Assembly: GCA_005880615.1 (NCBI GenBank)
Contig: VBID01000147.1
Coordinates: 1-46,542 of the forward strand
Length of the DNA stretch: 46,542 nucleotides
Direction: 5' to 3'
Source: Chloroflexota bacterium
GTDB lineage: Bacteria > Chloroflexota > Dormibacteria > CF-121
In this document: positions 30,017-38,301 of the stretch, piece by piece
Layout of the letters: each line of letters starts with the position of its first letter
Position numbering within the stretch: position 1 is the first letter of the stretch
Translations under genes and position numbers: made by a program
Notes under the pieces: model-generated
Told to the model about the DNA's origin: nothing
The model's database searches: none
Seen by the model: the letters and a program-made list of their open reading frames with translations, nothing else

Positions 30017-31176
30017 GAGGGTCTCCGTGGAAGCACCGACGCTTCGGTCCGCCGACCGGCCGGCGCCCACCCTGGTGGCCGGAGGGGGAGACCTGGCCTC
30101 CCACCGGAGCGCCGCCGTGGGCGAGGCGCCGGGGCCGGTTCATGTGGCGGTTCGGTGCCTTCTTCTTGGGCGCGGTCCTGATCACGGCGATGGTGGGGAC
30201 GGTCGGCGTGTGGCTGGTCGCCAACGCGCTCGGCCTGGTCAGCAGCCCGCCGGTGCTCAGGCTGGCCTCCATCGCGGTGCTCGTGCTCGGGGCACTGGCG
30301 ATCGCCAGCGGTGGGCGTGCTTTTCGACGGGTGGCCAGCCGATTCGGCGACCTGGTCGAGGCCGCCAGCCGGATCGAATCTGGCGACTACACCGTCCGGG
30401 TGGCGGAGCGTGGGCCGGGTGAGATCCGCGGCGTCACCCGAGCCTTCAACGCGATGAGCGCGCGGCTGGAGGCGACCGAAACGCGGCGGCGCACCTTCCT
30501 GGCGGACGTGACGCACGAGCTGCGGACGCCGCTCTCCATCATTCGCGGGCAGGCCGAGGCCATCAGCGACGGCGTCTATCCAGCCGACCCCGGTCATGTC
30601 GCGCCGATTCTCGATGCCACCACCACCCTGGAGCGGCTGGTGGAGGATCTGGGCACGCTGGCGCTCTCCGAAACCGGCAGCCTGGTGCTGGCGCGCGAGC
30701 CGGTCGACCTGGCTGTGCTGGTCAATTCCTCCCTGACGTCGCTGGCAGCCACCGCCGAGGCCGCCGGGGTCAGGCTGGATGAAGACAGTGGCAGTGACCT
30801 CCCGCCGGTTGAGGCCGACCCCGCGCGCCTCAGCGGGGTCCTGCGCAACCTGCTGGCCAACGCCATCCGCTATACGCCGGCCGGCGGGTCGGTGCGCGTC
30901 ACGGCGCAGCGGTCAGCAGACCAGGTGATCGTCGAGGTGCGCGACACGGGCGCCGGCATCGCCCCCGAGCTGCTCCCCCGCGTCTTCGAACGCTTCGTGA
31001 AGGGGCCGGGATCAACCGGGTCGGGGCTGGGGTTGGCGATCGCGCACGACATTGTCCAGGCGCACGGTGGGACCATCGAGGCCGCCAGTCAGGAGGGGCA
31101 AGGCACAACTGTCCGCTTCACGCTGCCCCTAACTCCCTCCCCCTTGCGGGGAGGCTCGGGGGAAGGGGTCTCGTAA
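30013..31176 (+). CDS. Membrane sensor histidine kinase
   Basis: A 387-residue HisKA kinase. A Pro/Trp/Arg-rich cytoplasmic start (residues 1-45) precedes two helices (about 47-71 and 82-100) with almost no loop between them, then a HAMP-like linker (RIESGDYTVRVAERGPGEI). The H-box is FLADVTHELRTPLSIIRG (H168), followed by N (LRNLLANAIRYTP), G1 (DTGAGIAPE) and G2 (GSGLGLAIAH) boxes. With no outside domain it probably senses within the membrane. The last 15 residues (TPSPLRGGSGEGVS) are encoded by a dispersed palindromic repeat that has replaced the natural 3' end. Confidence 0.9.
   Translation: MRGSPWKHRRFGPPTGRRPPWWPEGETWPPTGAPPWARRRGRFMWRFGAFFLGAVLITAMVGTVGVWLVANALGLVSSPPVLRLASIAVLVLGALAIASGGRAFRRVASRFGDLVEAASRIESGDYTVRVAERGPGEIRGVTRAFNAMSARLEATETRRRTFLADVTHELRTPLSIIRGQAEAISDGVYPADPGHVAPILDATTTLERLVEDLGTLALSETGSLVLAREPVDLAVLVNSSLTSLAATAEAAGVRLDEDSGSDLPPVEADPARLSGVLRNLLANAIRYTPAGGSVRVTAQRSADQVIVEVRDTGAGIAPELLPRVFERFVKGPGSTGSGLGLAIAHDIVQAHGGTIEAASQEGQGTTVRFTLPLTPSPLRGGSGEGVS
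31133..31168. repeat. GC palindrome with G-rich tail (copy 2), inside a gene end
   Basis: CCTCCCC (31137-31143) and GGGGAGG (31148-31154) pair around CTTGC, with a CTCGGGGGAAGGGG tail. The sequence parallels copy 1 at 27982, including the CTTGC loop. It encodes the extreme C-terminus of the histidine kinase. Confidence 0.65.
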
Positions 31177-31222
31177 TCCGAAATTCGACTTTGTACCGGC
31201 CCGCGGCTACGATCACCTCCAG

Positions 31223-31909
31223 ATGAGAGGTCAGGCGCTCAGCCGGACGCGCGCCAACGGAAAGGCGGCCCTGTCGGCCCTGAAGGCCAGCGATCGGAAG
31301 CTGGCCAGATTGATCGACGCCGTCGAGCCTATCGATCCGCAAGCGTGGCGCAAGGGCCGCCCGGTCGACAACGCTTTCAGCGTCCTGATCTACTCCATCA
31401 TCGGCCAGCAGATCTCGGGGTACGCCGCGGACGCCATCGCCGGCCGGTTCCGCGGTCTCTTCGGAGGCCGGATGCCAACGCCCGCTGAGCTGCTGGCCAC
31501 CGACGTCGCGGCCCTCAAGGGCGTCGGGTTGTCGACCGCCAAGACCACCTACATCCGGTCGCTGGCCGAGCACGTCATCTCCGGAGGGCTCGACATCGAC
31601 CACATCGATACGCTGCCCGACGACGAGGTCCGGCGGCAGATTACCGCGGTCAAGGGACTCGGTCCCTGGACTGCCGACATGTTCCTGCTCATCCACCTGC
31701 AGCGGCCCGACGTGCTGTCGGGCGGTGATCTGGGGATCCGCCAGGCCGTGCAGCGTCTCTACAAGCTCGACCACCTGCCCAGTGTCAAAGAGGTGGACGA
31801 AATCGGCCTGAAGTGGCGGCCACACCGGTCACTCGCCGGCTTCTATCTCTGGGCGTCGAACCGGACGGTCCCCGCCGCGCGGGCGACCGCAAAATCGCGG
31901 GCTAGGTAA
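31223..31909 (+). CDS. HhH-GPD DNA glycosylase (AlkA/3-methyladenine type)
   Basis: A 228-residue base-excision enzyme. FSVLIYSIIGQQISGYAADA is the helix before the helix-hairpin-helix, VKGLGPWTADMFLL (143-156) is the hairpin, and D169 in LSGGDLGIRQAV is the catalytic Asp. It removes alkylated purines. No iron-sulfur cluster cysteines are present, separating it from EndoIII/MutY. Together with the alkyltransferase at 26906 this gives two alkylation-repair genes within 5 kb. Its stop overlaps the next gene's stop on the opposite strand. Confidence 0.88.
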   Translation: MRGQALSRTRANGKAALSALKASDRKLARLIDAVEPIDPQAWRKGRPVDNAFSVLIYSIIGQQISGYAADAIAGRFRGLFGGRMPTPAELLATDVAALKGVGLSTAKTTYIRSLAEHVISGGLDIDHIDTLPDDEVRRQITAVKGLGPWTADMFLLIHLQRPDVLSGGDLGIRQAVQRLYKLDHLPSVKEVDEIGLKWRPHRSLAGFYLWASNRTVPAARATAKSRAR

Positions 31910-32150
31910 CTTTCAGGACCTCGTCACCAATCCGGGCCTTGCCGGTGACCTTGAAGGCGACTTCCTGGTCGGGCCCCGCCTGCTGCACCTTCTGATGGTC
32001 GACCTCGAGGGAGTCGACCGGCTGGCTGAAGTCGGTGGTATGGCCCTTGACGCGGATCGTGTCGCCTACCTTGAGCGCTCCGGTCAGCTTCACCGCCGCC
32101 ACTTCGAGGTGGCCGAAGTAGTGCGTCACTTTGCCGATTGGCTGTTCCAT
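31902..32150 (-). CDS. Translation elongation factor-like (EF-Tu domain 2-like) protein
   Basis: An 82-residue stand-alone beta-barrel: VTHYFGHLEVAAVKLTGALK, then VGDTIRVKGHTTDFSQPVDS, LEVDHQKVQQAGPDQEVAFK and RIGDEVLKV. This is the domain-2 pattern of translational GTPases without the GTPase domain, a small family usually annotated as EF-like and of unknown role. It follows the BON gene on the same strand but is separated from it by the terminator at 32171-32197. Confidence 0.82.
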   Translation of the reverse strand: MEQPIGKVTHYFGHLEVAAVKLTGALKVGDTIRVKGHTTDFSQPVDSLEVDHQKVQQAGPDQEVAFKVTGKARIGDEVLKVT

Positions 32151-32170
32151 CCCACCTATCTTGTAGCACG

Positions 32171-32197
32171 AAAAAAGGGCCGGCGGCGCGCCGGCCC
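32171..32197 (-). terminator. Rho-independent terminator of the BON gene
   Basis: On the minus strand, GGGCCGGC and GCCGGCCC form an 8-bp stem with a five-base loop, followed directly by TTTTTT (complement of A-run 32171-32176). It begins 15 bp after the BON stop at 32212. It is the most canonical terminator in the window. Confidence 0.88.
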
Positions 32198-32211
32198 CTG
32201 GGTCGTACTCG

Positions 32212-32736
32212 CTAGCTCAGCGAGCTGAGGTTGCGAACCTCCGCCTTGTTGGGCGCTTCGGTGCCCTCCAGGTGGAGGTAGCTGCGCACCTCCTGGACCC
32301 CGGGCAAGCTGGCGACCCGCTCCTGCACCTGCCGAATCTGCTCCGGGCGCTGGAGCTGACCGCGCAGGGTCACCCGACCTCCAGCCACATCCAGGTTGAG
32401 GTTCCCCTTGGGAACCTCGGGATCGCGGAACAGCTCGCTCTCCACCCGATCGCGCAGGGTATTGTCATCCAGGTTGATTCGAGCGGGCACCAGATGGGTG
32501 ACCTTCTGCGACCAGCCGCGGGTTTGAGCTCGAACGCCGCGCAGCCAGTGCTCGGCCCGGCGGCTCGTATGACGCGCGAACCCGCCGACGCGATCGACGG
32601 CTTCCTTCCGGCGGGCATTGCCGCGTTCGGGATCGGCGAAGAAGGCGGTCAACGCGCCCGCCATGCCGGCCAGCAACAACCACCAACCACGACCCCGCCC
32701 GCGGGACTGCAGACGGGCCTCTTCCTTGACTTTCAT
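32212..32736 (-). CDS. BON-domain protein with N-terminal anchor
   Basis: A 174-residue protein with a basic start, one hydrophobic segment (WWLLLAGMAGALTAFFADPE), a basic linker (ARRKEAVDRVGGFARHTSRR) and a C-terminal BON domain (LRDRVESELFRDPEVPKGNL, VAGGRVTLRGQLQRPEQIRQ, ASLPGVQEVRSYLHLEG). BON proteins help keep the envelope stable or bind ligands. ATG 32736 follows AGGAGGTGCG, a good ribosome site. Confidence 0.85.
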   Translation of the reverse strand: MKVKEEARLQSRGRGRGWWLLLAGMAGALTAFFADPERGNARRKEAVDRVGGFARHTSRRAEHWLRGVRAQTRGWSQKVTHLVPARINLDDNTLRDRVESELFRDPEVPKGNLNLDVAGGRVTLRGQLQRPEQIRQVQERVASLPGVQEVRSYLHLEGTEAPNKAEVRNLSSLS

Positions 32737-32818
32737 CGCACCTCCTGTTGGAGCCAGAGTGGGGACAACCTAACGTTCAATATAGATGAGGGTCGCGCGG
32801 TCATCCAACATTCGGGCT

Positions 32819-33376
32819 CTACGCGGCCTGCTGGAGCGCGGCGGACAGCTGGTCGGAGTTGGCGATGACCGGAGAGCCGGTGCTCAGTGGCGAGGCGAGG
32901 TCCTGCCCGGACGGACCGTACAGAAAGTAGATGTCCCAGGCGAGGCCGCCACCGTTGACGTGGTCGCCAAACCAGTGGCCGGTGACCTGCCCCGGATCCC
33001 AGAACTGGGTGACGTGGGAATCGGCAAGGATGCCCGAGTCGATGTCCGACTGCGCGTCCCAGACGTAGTAGTGGATCCAGACGGCGTACACCTTCAGGTG
33101 CGCGCCCCGGTGCGTCGCCAGGTACTTGTCATGGAGCCACCTGGCCCCGGCGAGGCAAACCGTTCAGGTCGGAGAAAAGATGACCACCAGCCGCGGCGCC
33201 CCGGTATCCCGGTCGACCGCCGCCGCCAGTTGTCCCACGTCGCTGATCGTGGTGACGCTGGGCGGGGCCTTCCCCAAGAGCTTGCGCTCCGCCGTCGGCC
33301 CGACGGCGAAGGCCGCCACGGCCACCAGCGCGACGACCAGCAGAGCCTTACCCAGGCGCGAGGGTGACGGTCGCAT
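32819..33376 (-). CDS. Membrane-anchored thioredoxin-like selenoprotein (UGA = Sec71)
   Basis: Two frames in the same phase are separated only by TGA at 33166-33164. Read through as Sec they make one 185-residue protein: an anchor (LGKALLVVALVAVAAFAVGP), then APRLVVIFSPT-U71-TVCLAGARWLHDKYL, KVYAVWIHYYVWDAQSDIDS, HVTQFWDPGQ and LAWDIYFLYGP. U-T-V-C is a thioredoxin-type U-x-x-C redox pair in the expected strand-loop-helix setting. A 6-bp hairpin with an AGGT loop follows 15 nt after the UGA. ATG 33376 is chosen over 33436 because the anchor begins there. Likely an extracytoplasmic thiol redox protein; the substrate is unknown. Confidence 0.85.
33133..33148 (-). promoter_or_regulatory. Candidate bacterial SECIS hairpin (gene at 32819)
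   Basis: On the minus strand GGGGCC-AGGU-GGCUCC forms a 6-bp stem (one G-U pair) with an AGGU apical loop; the loop begins 21 nt after the UGA. The E. coli fdhF SECIS has a comparable short stem and an AGGUCU loop, so the match in shape, loop and spacing is close. It lies within the coding region, as bacterial SECIS elements do. Confidence 0.7.
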
Positions 33377-33517
33377 CGTGCCTAGGCTACACAAACCCAA
33401 CGTCGCAGGTGGCAGCACGGTTTCACGCTCTGTCACATCTCTTTGCGTGATCTTTTTGCTCCCACTGTTGCGGCACGGGCACGCAGCGTGCCGTATGGTA
33501 TTGCGTGCAGGTTTCCC

Positions 33518-33886
33518 TTGGTCGGCAATCCCATCTACGTCCTAGTTGCAGATGATGATCCGGCCAGCCGGGAGATGGTTCGGACGGCCCTGCAATTCGA
33601 CGGCTACCACGTGCTCGAAGCTGCGGACGGCCTAGCGGCGTGGGAGCTGGTTGCGGCGCGTCGGCCTGCGTTGGTCCTGACGGATGTTCAAATGCCGGGA
33701 ATCGACGGACTCGAGCTTACCGCTCTCATCAAGGCAAACGGGTACCGCGAAACGAAGGTGATCGTCTTCACTGGCGGGATGGCGACCAAAACCCAGGCTC
33801 AAATAGCGGGTGCGGACGCCTATGTCACGAAGAGCGCGACGGTGTCGGAGTTGCGCGCGGCCGTCAAGCGGCTGTGTGCCCCATAG
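33518..33886 (+). CDS. Single-domain response regulator (CheY-like)
   Basis: A 122-residue receiver domain with no output: ADDDP for the acidic pair, D56 in LVLTDVQMPG, Thr in VIVFTGG and K105 in AYVTKSATV. TTG 33518 with AGG 7 bp upstream gives the expected CheY length; the frame is open from 33443 and GTG 33488 is another option. It resembles the second receiver of the protein at 35252 but keeps the catalytic residues that one has lost. It probably receives phosphate from the kinase at 34043. Confidence 0.82.
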   Translation: MVGNPIYVLVADDDPASREMVRTALQFDGYHVLEAADGLAAWELVAARRPALVLTDVQMPGIDGLELTALIKANGYRETKVIVFTGGMATKTQAQIAGADAYVTKSATVSELRAAVKRLCAP

Positions 33887-33945
33887 CGCGAGTCGGGACC
33901 AAGGGAAAGACACGAGCGCACTAGCGACTGCGAGAAGCCCCTCCC

Positions 33946-34030
33946 CTGCCCCTCCCCAGCGGGGAGGGGATTAGGAGAAGGCCCTCCTCACAGGGGAGGG
34001 ATTATGAGAAGGGCCCCCCGCAGGGGAAGG
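33946..34030. repeat. Tandem array of CCCTCC/GGGGAGG elements
   Basis: A run of about three imperfect, roughly 40-bp units: a palindrome CCCCTCCCC-AGC-GGGGAGGGG followed by ATTAGGAGAAGG, then CCCTCCTCACAGGGGAGGGATTATGAGAAGG, then GCCCCCCGCAGGGGAAGGAC. Units share GGGGAGG-ATTA-GAGAAGG. It occupies the gap between the CheY gene and the 3' end of the kinase gene at 34043 and may act as a bidirectional terminator. Confidence 0.65.
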
Positions 34031-34042
34031 ACAAGAGCGCGC

Positions 34043-35236
34043 CTAGGCCTCCAGGAGGAGTCGGAAGGTCGAGCCCTTCCCAGGATCGCTGACCACTTCC
34101 ACGCTCCCCCCGTGTAACTCGGCTATCTGCTTGACGATGTACAGCCCGAGGCCCGTCCCGGGCGTGTTCTGAGTTTCCGGGGTGGCCCCGCGATAGTACT
34201 TGTCGAAGATGTGAGGAATTTCCTCGGCTGGAATCCCGTACCCTTGATCCTGGACGACAATCGTAAGCGCGTCGCGCTGCGGCTCGACTCGGACTTCGAC
34301 CGAGGATTCCGGCGGGGAATACTTGACCGCGTTGCTGAGCAGGTTCTGGAGCGCAACCCTCATCCGCTCGATGTCGACCTCGATCGTGGAGCGGGATGGA
34401 TCGATGCGCTCGATGATCGCGATCCTCTTGGCCAGCGCTTCGGCCCGCACGACGTCCACGGCATCTTTGATCAGCTGGCTGACCGGATAGCGCTCGCGCC
34501 GGAGGACTTTGTCCGGTTCCTCCAGGCGGCCGACCTCCGCCAGGTCGTCAATCAACTTTGCCATCTCGTTGGCGCTCATAGCAATCTTGAGGATGGCTTT
34601 ATGCACCTCGGCTGGAATTTGCCCAAGCTCTCCCGACTCGATCATGGACACGTACCCGCGAAAGACGCTGAGTGGCCGGCGTAGTTCATGCGTGGTGAGC
34701 CGGATGAAACCGGATTTAAGAATGTCGAGTTCGGCGAACTGCGCATGCTGGGTCTTTTCCACTTCGTAGTAGCGTCGGGCCACCTCATGCTCGAGCCGGA
34801 AGAGCACATCGGTCAGGCGCAAGATCAAGGGCTCAACTGGAGGGTCCGCCTTGAGGACGCAGGGCAGCAAACTGTTTTTTATCACGATCAAGGTGTTGTA
34901 GACATCCTCGTAGTCGCGAGCCTCTTCGGCGTATCGTCGGCCAAGGCTGACCCCGTACTCGTTCACGAACTGCTTTCCGTCCGCCGCCGTGAAGGAGCGC
35001 CGGAGTGCTTCCACAAATGCTTCGATGAACAGTCGCAGTGCCGCGTCGCTGGGATAGGTGCGGCGCAGCCCCGGATCGTCGAGTCCCGAGAGATTGGAGG
35101 TCAGTTCGTCTACCAGGCCCTCCTGGTTGGCTCGAATCACGGTGGCGAGCCGATCATCCGCGCTCACTGGGTGGCCGGAGGAGCCGGCTGGCTCGGGGCC
35201 GAGCCTCCCGCTTGCTTGACGCTGCTCAGGGGCCAT
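34043..35236 (-). CDS. Soluble sensor histidine kinase with RsbR-like N-terminus
   Basis: A 397-residue kinase without membrane segments. The first 160 residues form an all-helical domain ([20 protein letters not shown] and [20 protein letters not shown]), resembling RsbR/globin-type stress-sensor domains. The H-box is [19 protein letters not shown] (H183); N, G1 and G2 boxes are [23 protein letters not shown] and [10 protein letters not shown]. The regulator gene upstream on the same strand ends 15 bp before its start, so they form an operon. Confidence 0.87.
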   Translation of the reverse strand: MAPEQRQASGRLGPEPAGSSGHPVSADDRLATVIRANQEGLVDELTSNLSGLDDPGLRRTYPSDAALRLFIEAFVEALRRSFTAADGKQFVNEYGVSLGRRYAEEARDYEDVYNTLIVIKNSLLPCVLKADPPVEPLILRLTDVLFRLEHEVARRYYEVEKTQHAQFAELDILKSGFIRLTTHELRRPLSVFRGYVSMIESGELGQIPAEVHKAILKIAMSANEMAKLIDDLAEVGRLEEPDKVLRRERYPVSQLIKDAVDVVRAEALAKRIAIIERIDPSRSTIEVDIERMRVALQNLLSNAVKYSPPESSVEVRVEPQRDALTIVVQDQGYGIPAEEIPHIFDKYYRGATPETQNTPGTGLGLYIVKQIAELHGGSVEVVSDPGKGSTFRLLLEA

Positions 35237-35251
35237 ACTTGCCTCGACTCC

Positions 35252-36073
35252 TCAGGAGCGTTCCGCTAGGGCGTAGAGGTGGCCGACGGAGTCGCGCAAG
35301 CCGGAGAGGGCACTGGTCATCAGGAAAAAATGGTCGCATCCTGCTCGTTTCGCCTCGTCCTCGCTGGTAATGCCGACGGTATACACGATAACCTTCACCT
35401 GGCGCAAGGTATTGTCCGCTTTGATCTTCCGGCAGAGCTCCAGGCCGTCGAGGCCGGGCATCCAGACATGGGTCACCACCACCGCCGGGCGATAGTCATT
35501 GATCAGCGTCCAGGCCGCATCGCCGCCTCCGGCGCCAAGAACCTGGTACCCATCGAGCTCGAGTGCCGTCTGGACCATCTGCCGGGTGGCTGCATGCTCG
35601 TCTACGACCAGAACTGGAGCGGAGTGGTCCGCCGCGCCGGGCGCCTTCTCGTGCGGCGGCCTACCTGCCGCCGACCGCAGGCTCCCAGCCATCTCAGCGG
35701 AGCCGTGCCACAGGTCGCTCAATGTCTCGGCAACGTCCTGAGGCAACACCATGCTTTTGATGAGATAGGCCGAAACCCCCAAGCGCCCAGCCTCCTCCAT
35801 CACGGCGGGCGTGTCGTCATTGCTAAGGACGATGACCGGGATGCTCGATGTTGCTTCCTCCCTGCGGAGGACGGCAAGCGCGGCCAGCCCACTCAGCCGG
35901 GGCAAATGAATGTCCAGGATAATGGCGTCAGGCAGCAGCGAGCCTGCCAGGTCGAAGCCTGACACGCCGTCTCGAGCCACGTCGACTTCATAGCCGCCGC
36001 GACGCAGCTTTGACGCGTACAGCTCCGCTATTCTTGAATCGTCCTCGATGATCAGGACGTGCCCGGCTGCCAT
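35252..36073 (-). CDS. Two-receiver response regulator with a degenerate second domain
   Basis: A 273-residue protein with two receiver domains and no DNA-binding output. The first is normal: IEDD, D54 in IILDIHLPRL, K106 in AYLIKS. In the second, the phospho-acceptor Asp is replaced by H202 (VVVTHVWMPG) and the Lys position has Met (HFFLMTSA), so it should not be phosphorylated. The first domain probably takes phosphate from the downstream kinase at 34043; the second may be a binding or docking module. It is the first gene of that operon. Confidence 0.85.
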   Translation of the reverse strand: MAAGHVLIIEDDSRIAELYASKLRRGGYEVDVARDGVSGFDLAGSLLPDAIILDIHLPRLSGLAALAVLRREEATSSIPVIVLSNDDTPAVMEEAGRLGVSAYLIKSMVLPQDVAETLSDLWHGSAEMAGSLRSAAGRPPHEKAPGAADHSAPVLVVDEHAATRQMVQTALELDGYQVLGAGGGDAAWTLINDYRPAVVVTHVWMPGLDGLELCRKIKADNTLRQVKVIVYTVGITSEDEAKRAGCDHFFLMTSALSGLRDSVGHLYALAERS

Positions 36074-36238
36074 GGGTGCCCTTAACCGCCGCCATCTTAC
36101 ACCCGATTGGCGTGGCGTCGACTAGGCGAATGTACCTTAACTTGCGGTTCCGTGGACAAAGCGTCCTTTTGCGTGTGCAGATGTACGCACCGTGAAGGGG
36201 ATAGTACCGGACGTGGTTTCGCCCAGCCTGAATCCGGG

Positions 36239-37246
36239 CTAGTAGCCGCAGCTCAACGGTTGCAGGGTCCCATCCGGATTGAACGCCAGCGGGCTCAGCA
36301 GGATGGGGGCCGCCGTCTGGCTTTCCTGCTGGTGGCCGTTCCAGATGTCGAGCCACTCATAGGTCTGGCCGTTCAGCGTCACCACGCCGTTCGGCTGACC
36401 ACCGCACGCGTCCGACCTCACCACACCGCCAAACTGCCAGGACACCAGCGGATCACGGCTGGTGAAGTAGGCCATCTGGGTGCCAAAGCAGTATCCGCAG
36501 GCCCCGTAGCTGACCGTCATGACCCATTCCGGGCCGTTGCGGAACAGGCCGGGCCCTTCGATGCCCGGCTGGCCCAGCGAGCCGGACTTGATGGTGTAGC
36601 TGCCGTTGCGCGATTGCAGGGAGATATCCATATGGTGGTTGGCGACCGCTAACCAGAGGTCGCCTTCTCCGACCGCGTCGTAGTACACGCCTTCACTCCA
36701 CCCGCCCGCGACGCTCGACCACGCCCGGAAGACAAAGGGTCCGGTCGGACTCTCGCCGTGCAGCACCGCGATTCGATTGAGCCGTGGCACATCGAGCCAC
36801 ATCGTGAAGCCGCCGTCGATCGCCACCACCCGCGGCTCGAAGCATCCGCCCGGCTCGGGCCAGCCACTGCCGCCGCACCACCGTTGCCAGGCGCTCGTGC
36901 TGGCGTCGAACGCAAATCCGGTGGGGGTCCAGGTGGTCAGGTCGGGGCTGGTATAGATGCGAACCCCACAGTAGGGAGAGGGAACGCCCCATTGGAATCC
37001 GCACCCGTAGCTGGTCCCGTACAGGTAATAGGTTCCGTTGATTTGCTTGAGATCACCATCATGGGCGTCGATCCCCGAGATGTGGATCGCTCCCGTCGGG
37101 ATCGGCACACTAGCGTCCGAGTTCACCGGCGTCGCGCCTGCGCCCAGGAGGGCTACCGCCGACATGCCGAGGCCAAGCGCGGCGATCAGCAAATACAGGC
37201 GTAGCAGGTGAGTCCCCAGCCTCCCCATGGACAAGGAATAGCCCAT
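36239..37246 (-). CDS. Secreted GH43-like five-bladed beta-propeller protein
   Basis: A 335-residue exported protein with a hydrophobic signal (LLRLYLLIAALGLGMSAVAL). The mature part starts IHISGIDAHDGDLKQINGTY, the usual first blade of GH43/GH62-type propellers, where an Asp acts as base. SPDLTTWTPTGFAF, EPRVVAIDGGFTMWLDVPRL and GIEGPGLFRNGPEWVMTVSY contain later blade motifs and a likely acid Glu. Such enzymes cut arabinan, xylan or related plant polymers. Ten or more Cys suggest disulfides. It could be a non-catalytic relative. Confidence 0.75.
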   Translation of the reverse strand: MGYSLSMGRLGTHLLRLYLLIAALGLGMSAVALLGAGATPVNSDASVPIPTGAIHISGIDAHDGDLKQINGTYYLYGTSYGCGFQWGVPSPYCGVRIYTSPDLTTWTPTGFAFDASTSAWQRWCGGSGWPEPGGCFEPRVVAIDGGFTMWLDVPRLNRIAVLHGESPTGPFVFRAWSSVAGGWSEGVYYDAVGEGDLWLAVANHHMDISLQSRNGSYTIKSGSLGQPGIEGPGLFRNGPEWVMTVSYGACGYCFGTQMAYFTSRDPLVSWQFGGVVRSDACGGQPNGVVTLNGQTYEWLDIWNGHQQESQTAAPILLSPLAFNPDGTLQPLSCGY

Positions 37247-37318
37247 CGACCCTAGTCAAACGACAAAGACCGGGTCGCAGTTCGGTTCCGGCCCGGCTGC
37301 AGGTCGATGGCACAAGGT

Positions 37319-37355
37319 TCTCCCCTCCCCTGGGGAGGGGGAGGGGAGGGGGCAG
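37319..37355. repeat. GC palindrome with long G tail
   Basis: CCCCTCCCC (37322-37330) pairs with GGGGAGGGG (37332-37340), followed by GAGGGGAGGGGG. The tail carries enough G runs for a quadruplex. It lies upstream of the methyltransferase gene and of the divergent GH43 gene. Confidence 0.65.
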
Positions 37356-37428
37356 CCTTGAGGTGCCAACTCCTGACGCCCAGCTGGTGTAGTCTGGCGG
37401 CACCCGCGTGGGCAGACTGGGAGGTCAG

Positions 37429-38274
37429 GTGACGAAGAGGAGCGACCAGGCCGGGCCGACAGTCTTCGGGTGTTTCTCCGTCCAGAGTGTCGCGGACGCC
37501 TACGAGAAAATCTACCTTCCCCGGATCTTCATTCCCTGGGGAAAGCGCCTGATTGAACGAGCGCAGCTCCAGCCCGGGGACGTTGTGCTTGACGTGGCGA
37601 CCGGACCCGGCACCGTCGCTAGGCTCGCCGCCGAGCGGGTGGGCCCCCGAGGCCGGGTAGTCGGCGCCGACATCAGCCCGGCGATGATTGCGATCGCGAA
37701 CGGCAAGCCACCCGTTCCAGGCGGGGCGGCGCTCGATTACGTGGTGTCGCCGGCGGCGCCGCTGGCGGTGCCCGACGAGGCCTTTGATGTGGTGACCTGC
37801 CAGCAGGGCCTGCAGTTCTTCCCCGATCGCGGCGCCGCCATCGCGGAGATGCATCGCGCCCTCCGGCGCGATGGCCGACTGGTGGCTGCCGTCTGGCGAG
37901 AGATCGCCCTCCAGCCCAGCTTCGCCGCCCTCGACGCCGCCCTGCGCGAGTGCCTGCCAGCCGACCAGGCCGAATCCTATGGCGCTCCGTTCCGGTGGCC
38001 GCGGGGCGAGGACCTCGTCGCCGTCCTTCGCGCCGGAGGCTTCAGCGAGGTGGTCCTGGAAGAGGTGCGGTTGCCGCTGGTCTGCGAGCAAGGCATCCCG
38101 CAGGCCCTGGCGACGCTGGCCGCCTCGCCGGTTGCCCCCGCGGTCGCCCAGTTAGCTCACGAGGAGCGGGCCACGCTGTGGGCGGTTGGCGCCCGGTACC
38201 TGGCGCCCCTGGTCTCCGACGGTCAGGTCCGAACGCACATGGTTTCGAATATCGTCTCGGCGCGAAAGCGTTGA
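37429..38274 (+). CDS. Class I SAM-dependent methyltransferase
   Basis: The start is GTG 37429, with GGGAGG four bases upstream, giving 281 residues; the frame opens at 37408. VVLDVATGPGTVARLAAERV is motif I for SAM binding, VVGADISPAMIAIA motif II, and VVTCQQGLQFFPDRGAAIAE motif III, matching UbiE/Methyltransf_11 members. The C-terminal half is the lid common to small-molecule methyltransferases. The substrate is unknown. It is convergent with the broken EamA gene. Confidence 0.88.
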   Translation: MTKRSDQAGPTVFGCFSVQSVADAYEKIYLPRIFIPWGKRLIERAQLQPGDVVLDVATGPGTVARLAAERVGPRGRVVGADISPAMIAIANGKPPVPGGAALDYVVSPAAPLAVPDEAFDVVTCQQGLQFFPDRGAAIAEMHRALRRDGRLVAAVWREIALQPSFAALDAALRECLPADQAESYGAPFRWPRGEDLVAVLRAGGFSEVVLEEVRLPLVCEQGIPQALATLAASPVAPAVAQLAHEERATLWAVGARYLAPLVSDGQVRTHMVSNIVSARKR

Positions 38275-38301
38275 GGCGCCCGACGAGCGCTCGACTCGCT
38301 G

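Noticed and set aside
33946-34030. Possible CRISPR array
   Set aside because: Only about three imperfect units with no unique spacers; the units are the dispersed GC palindrome.
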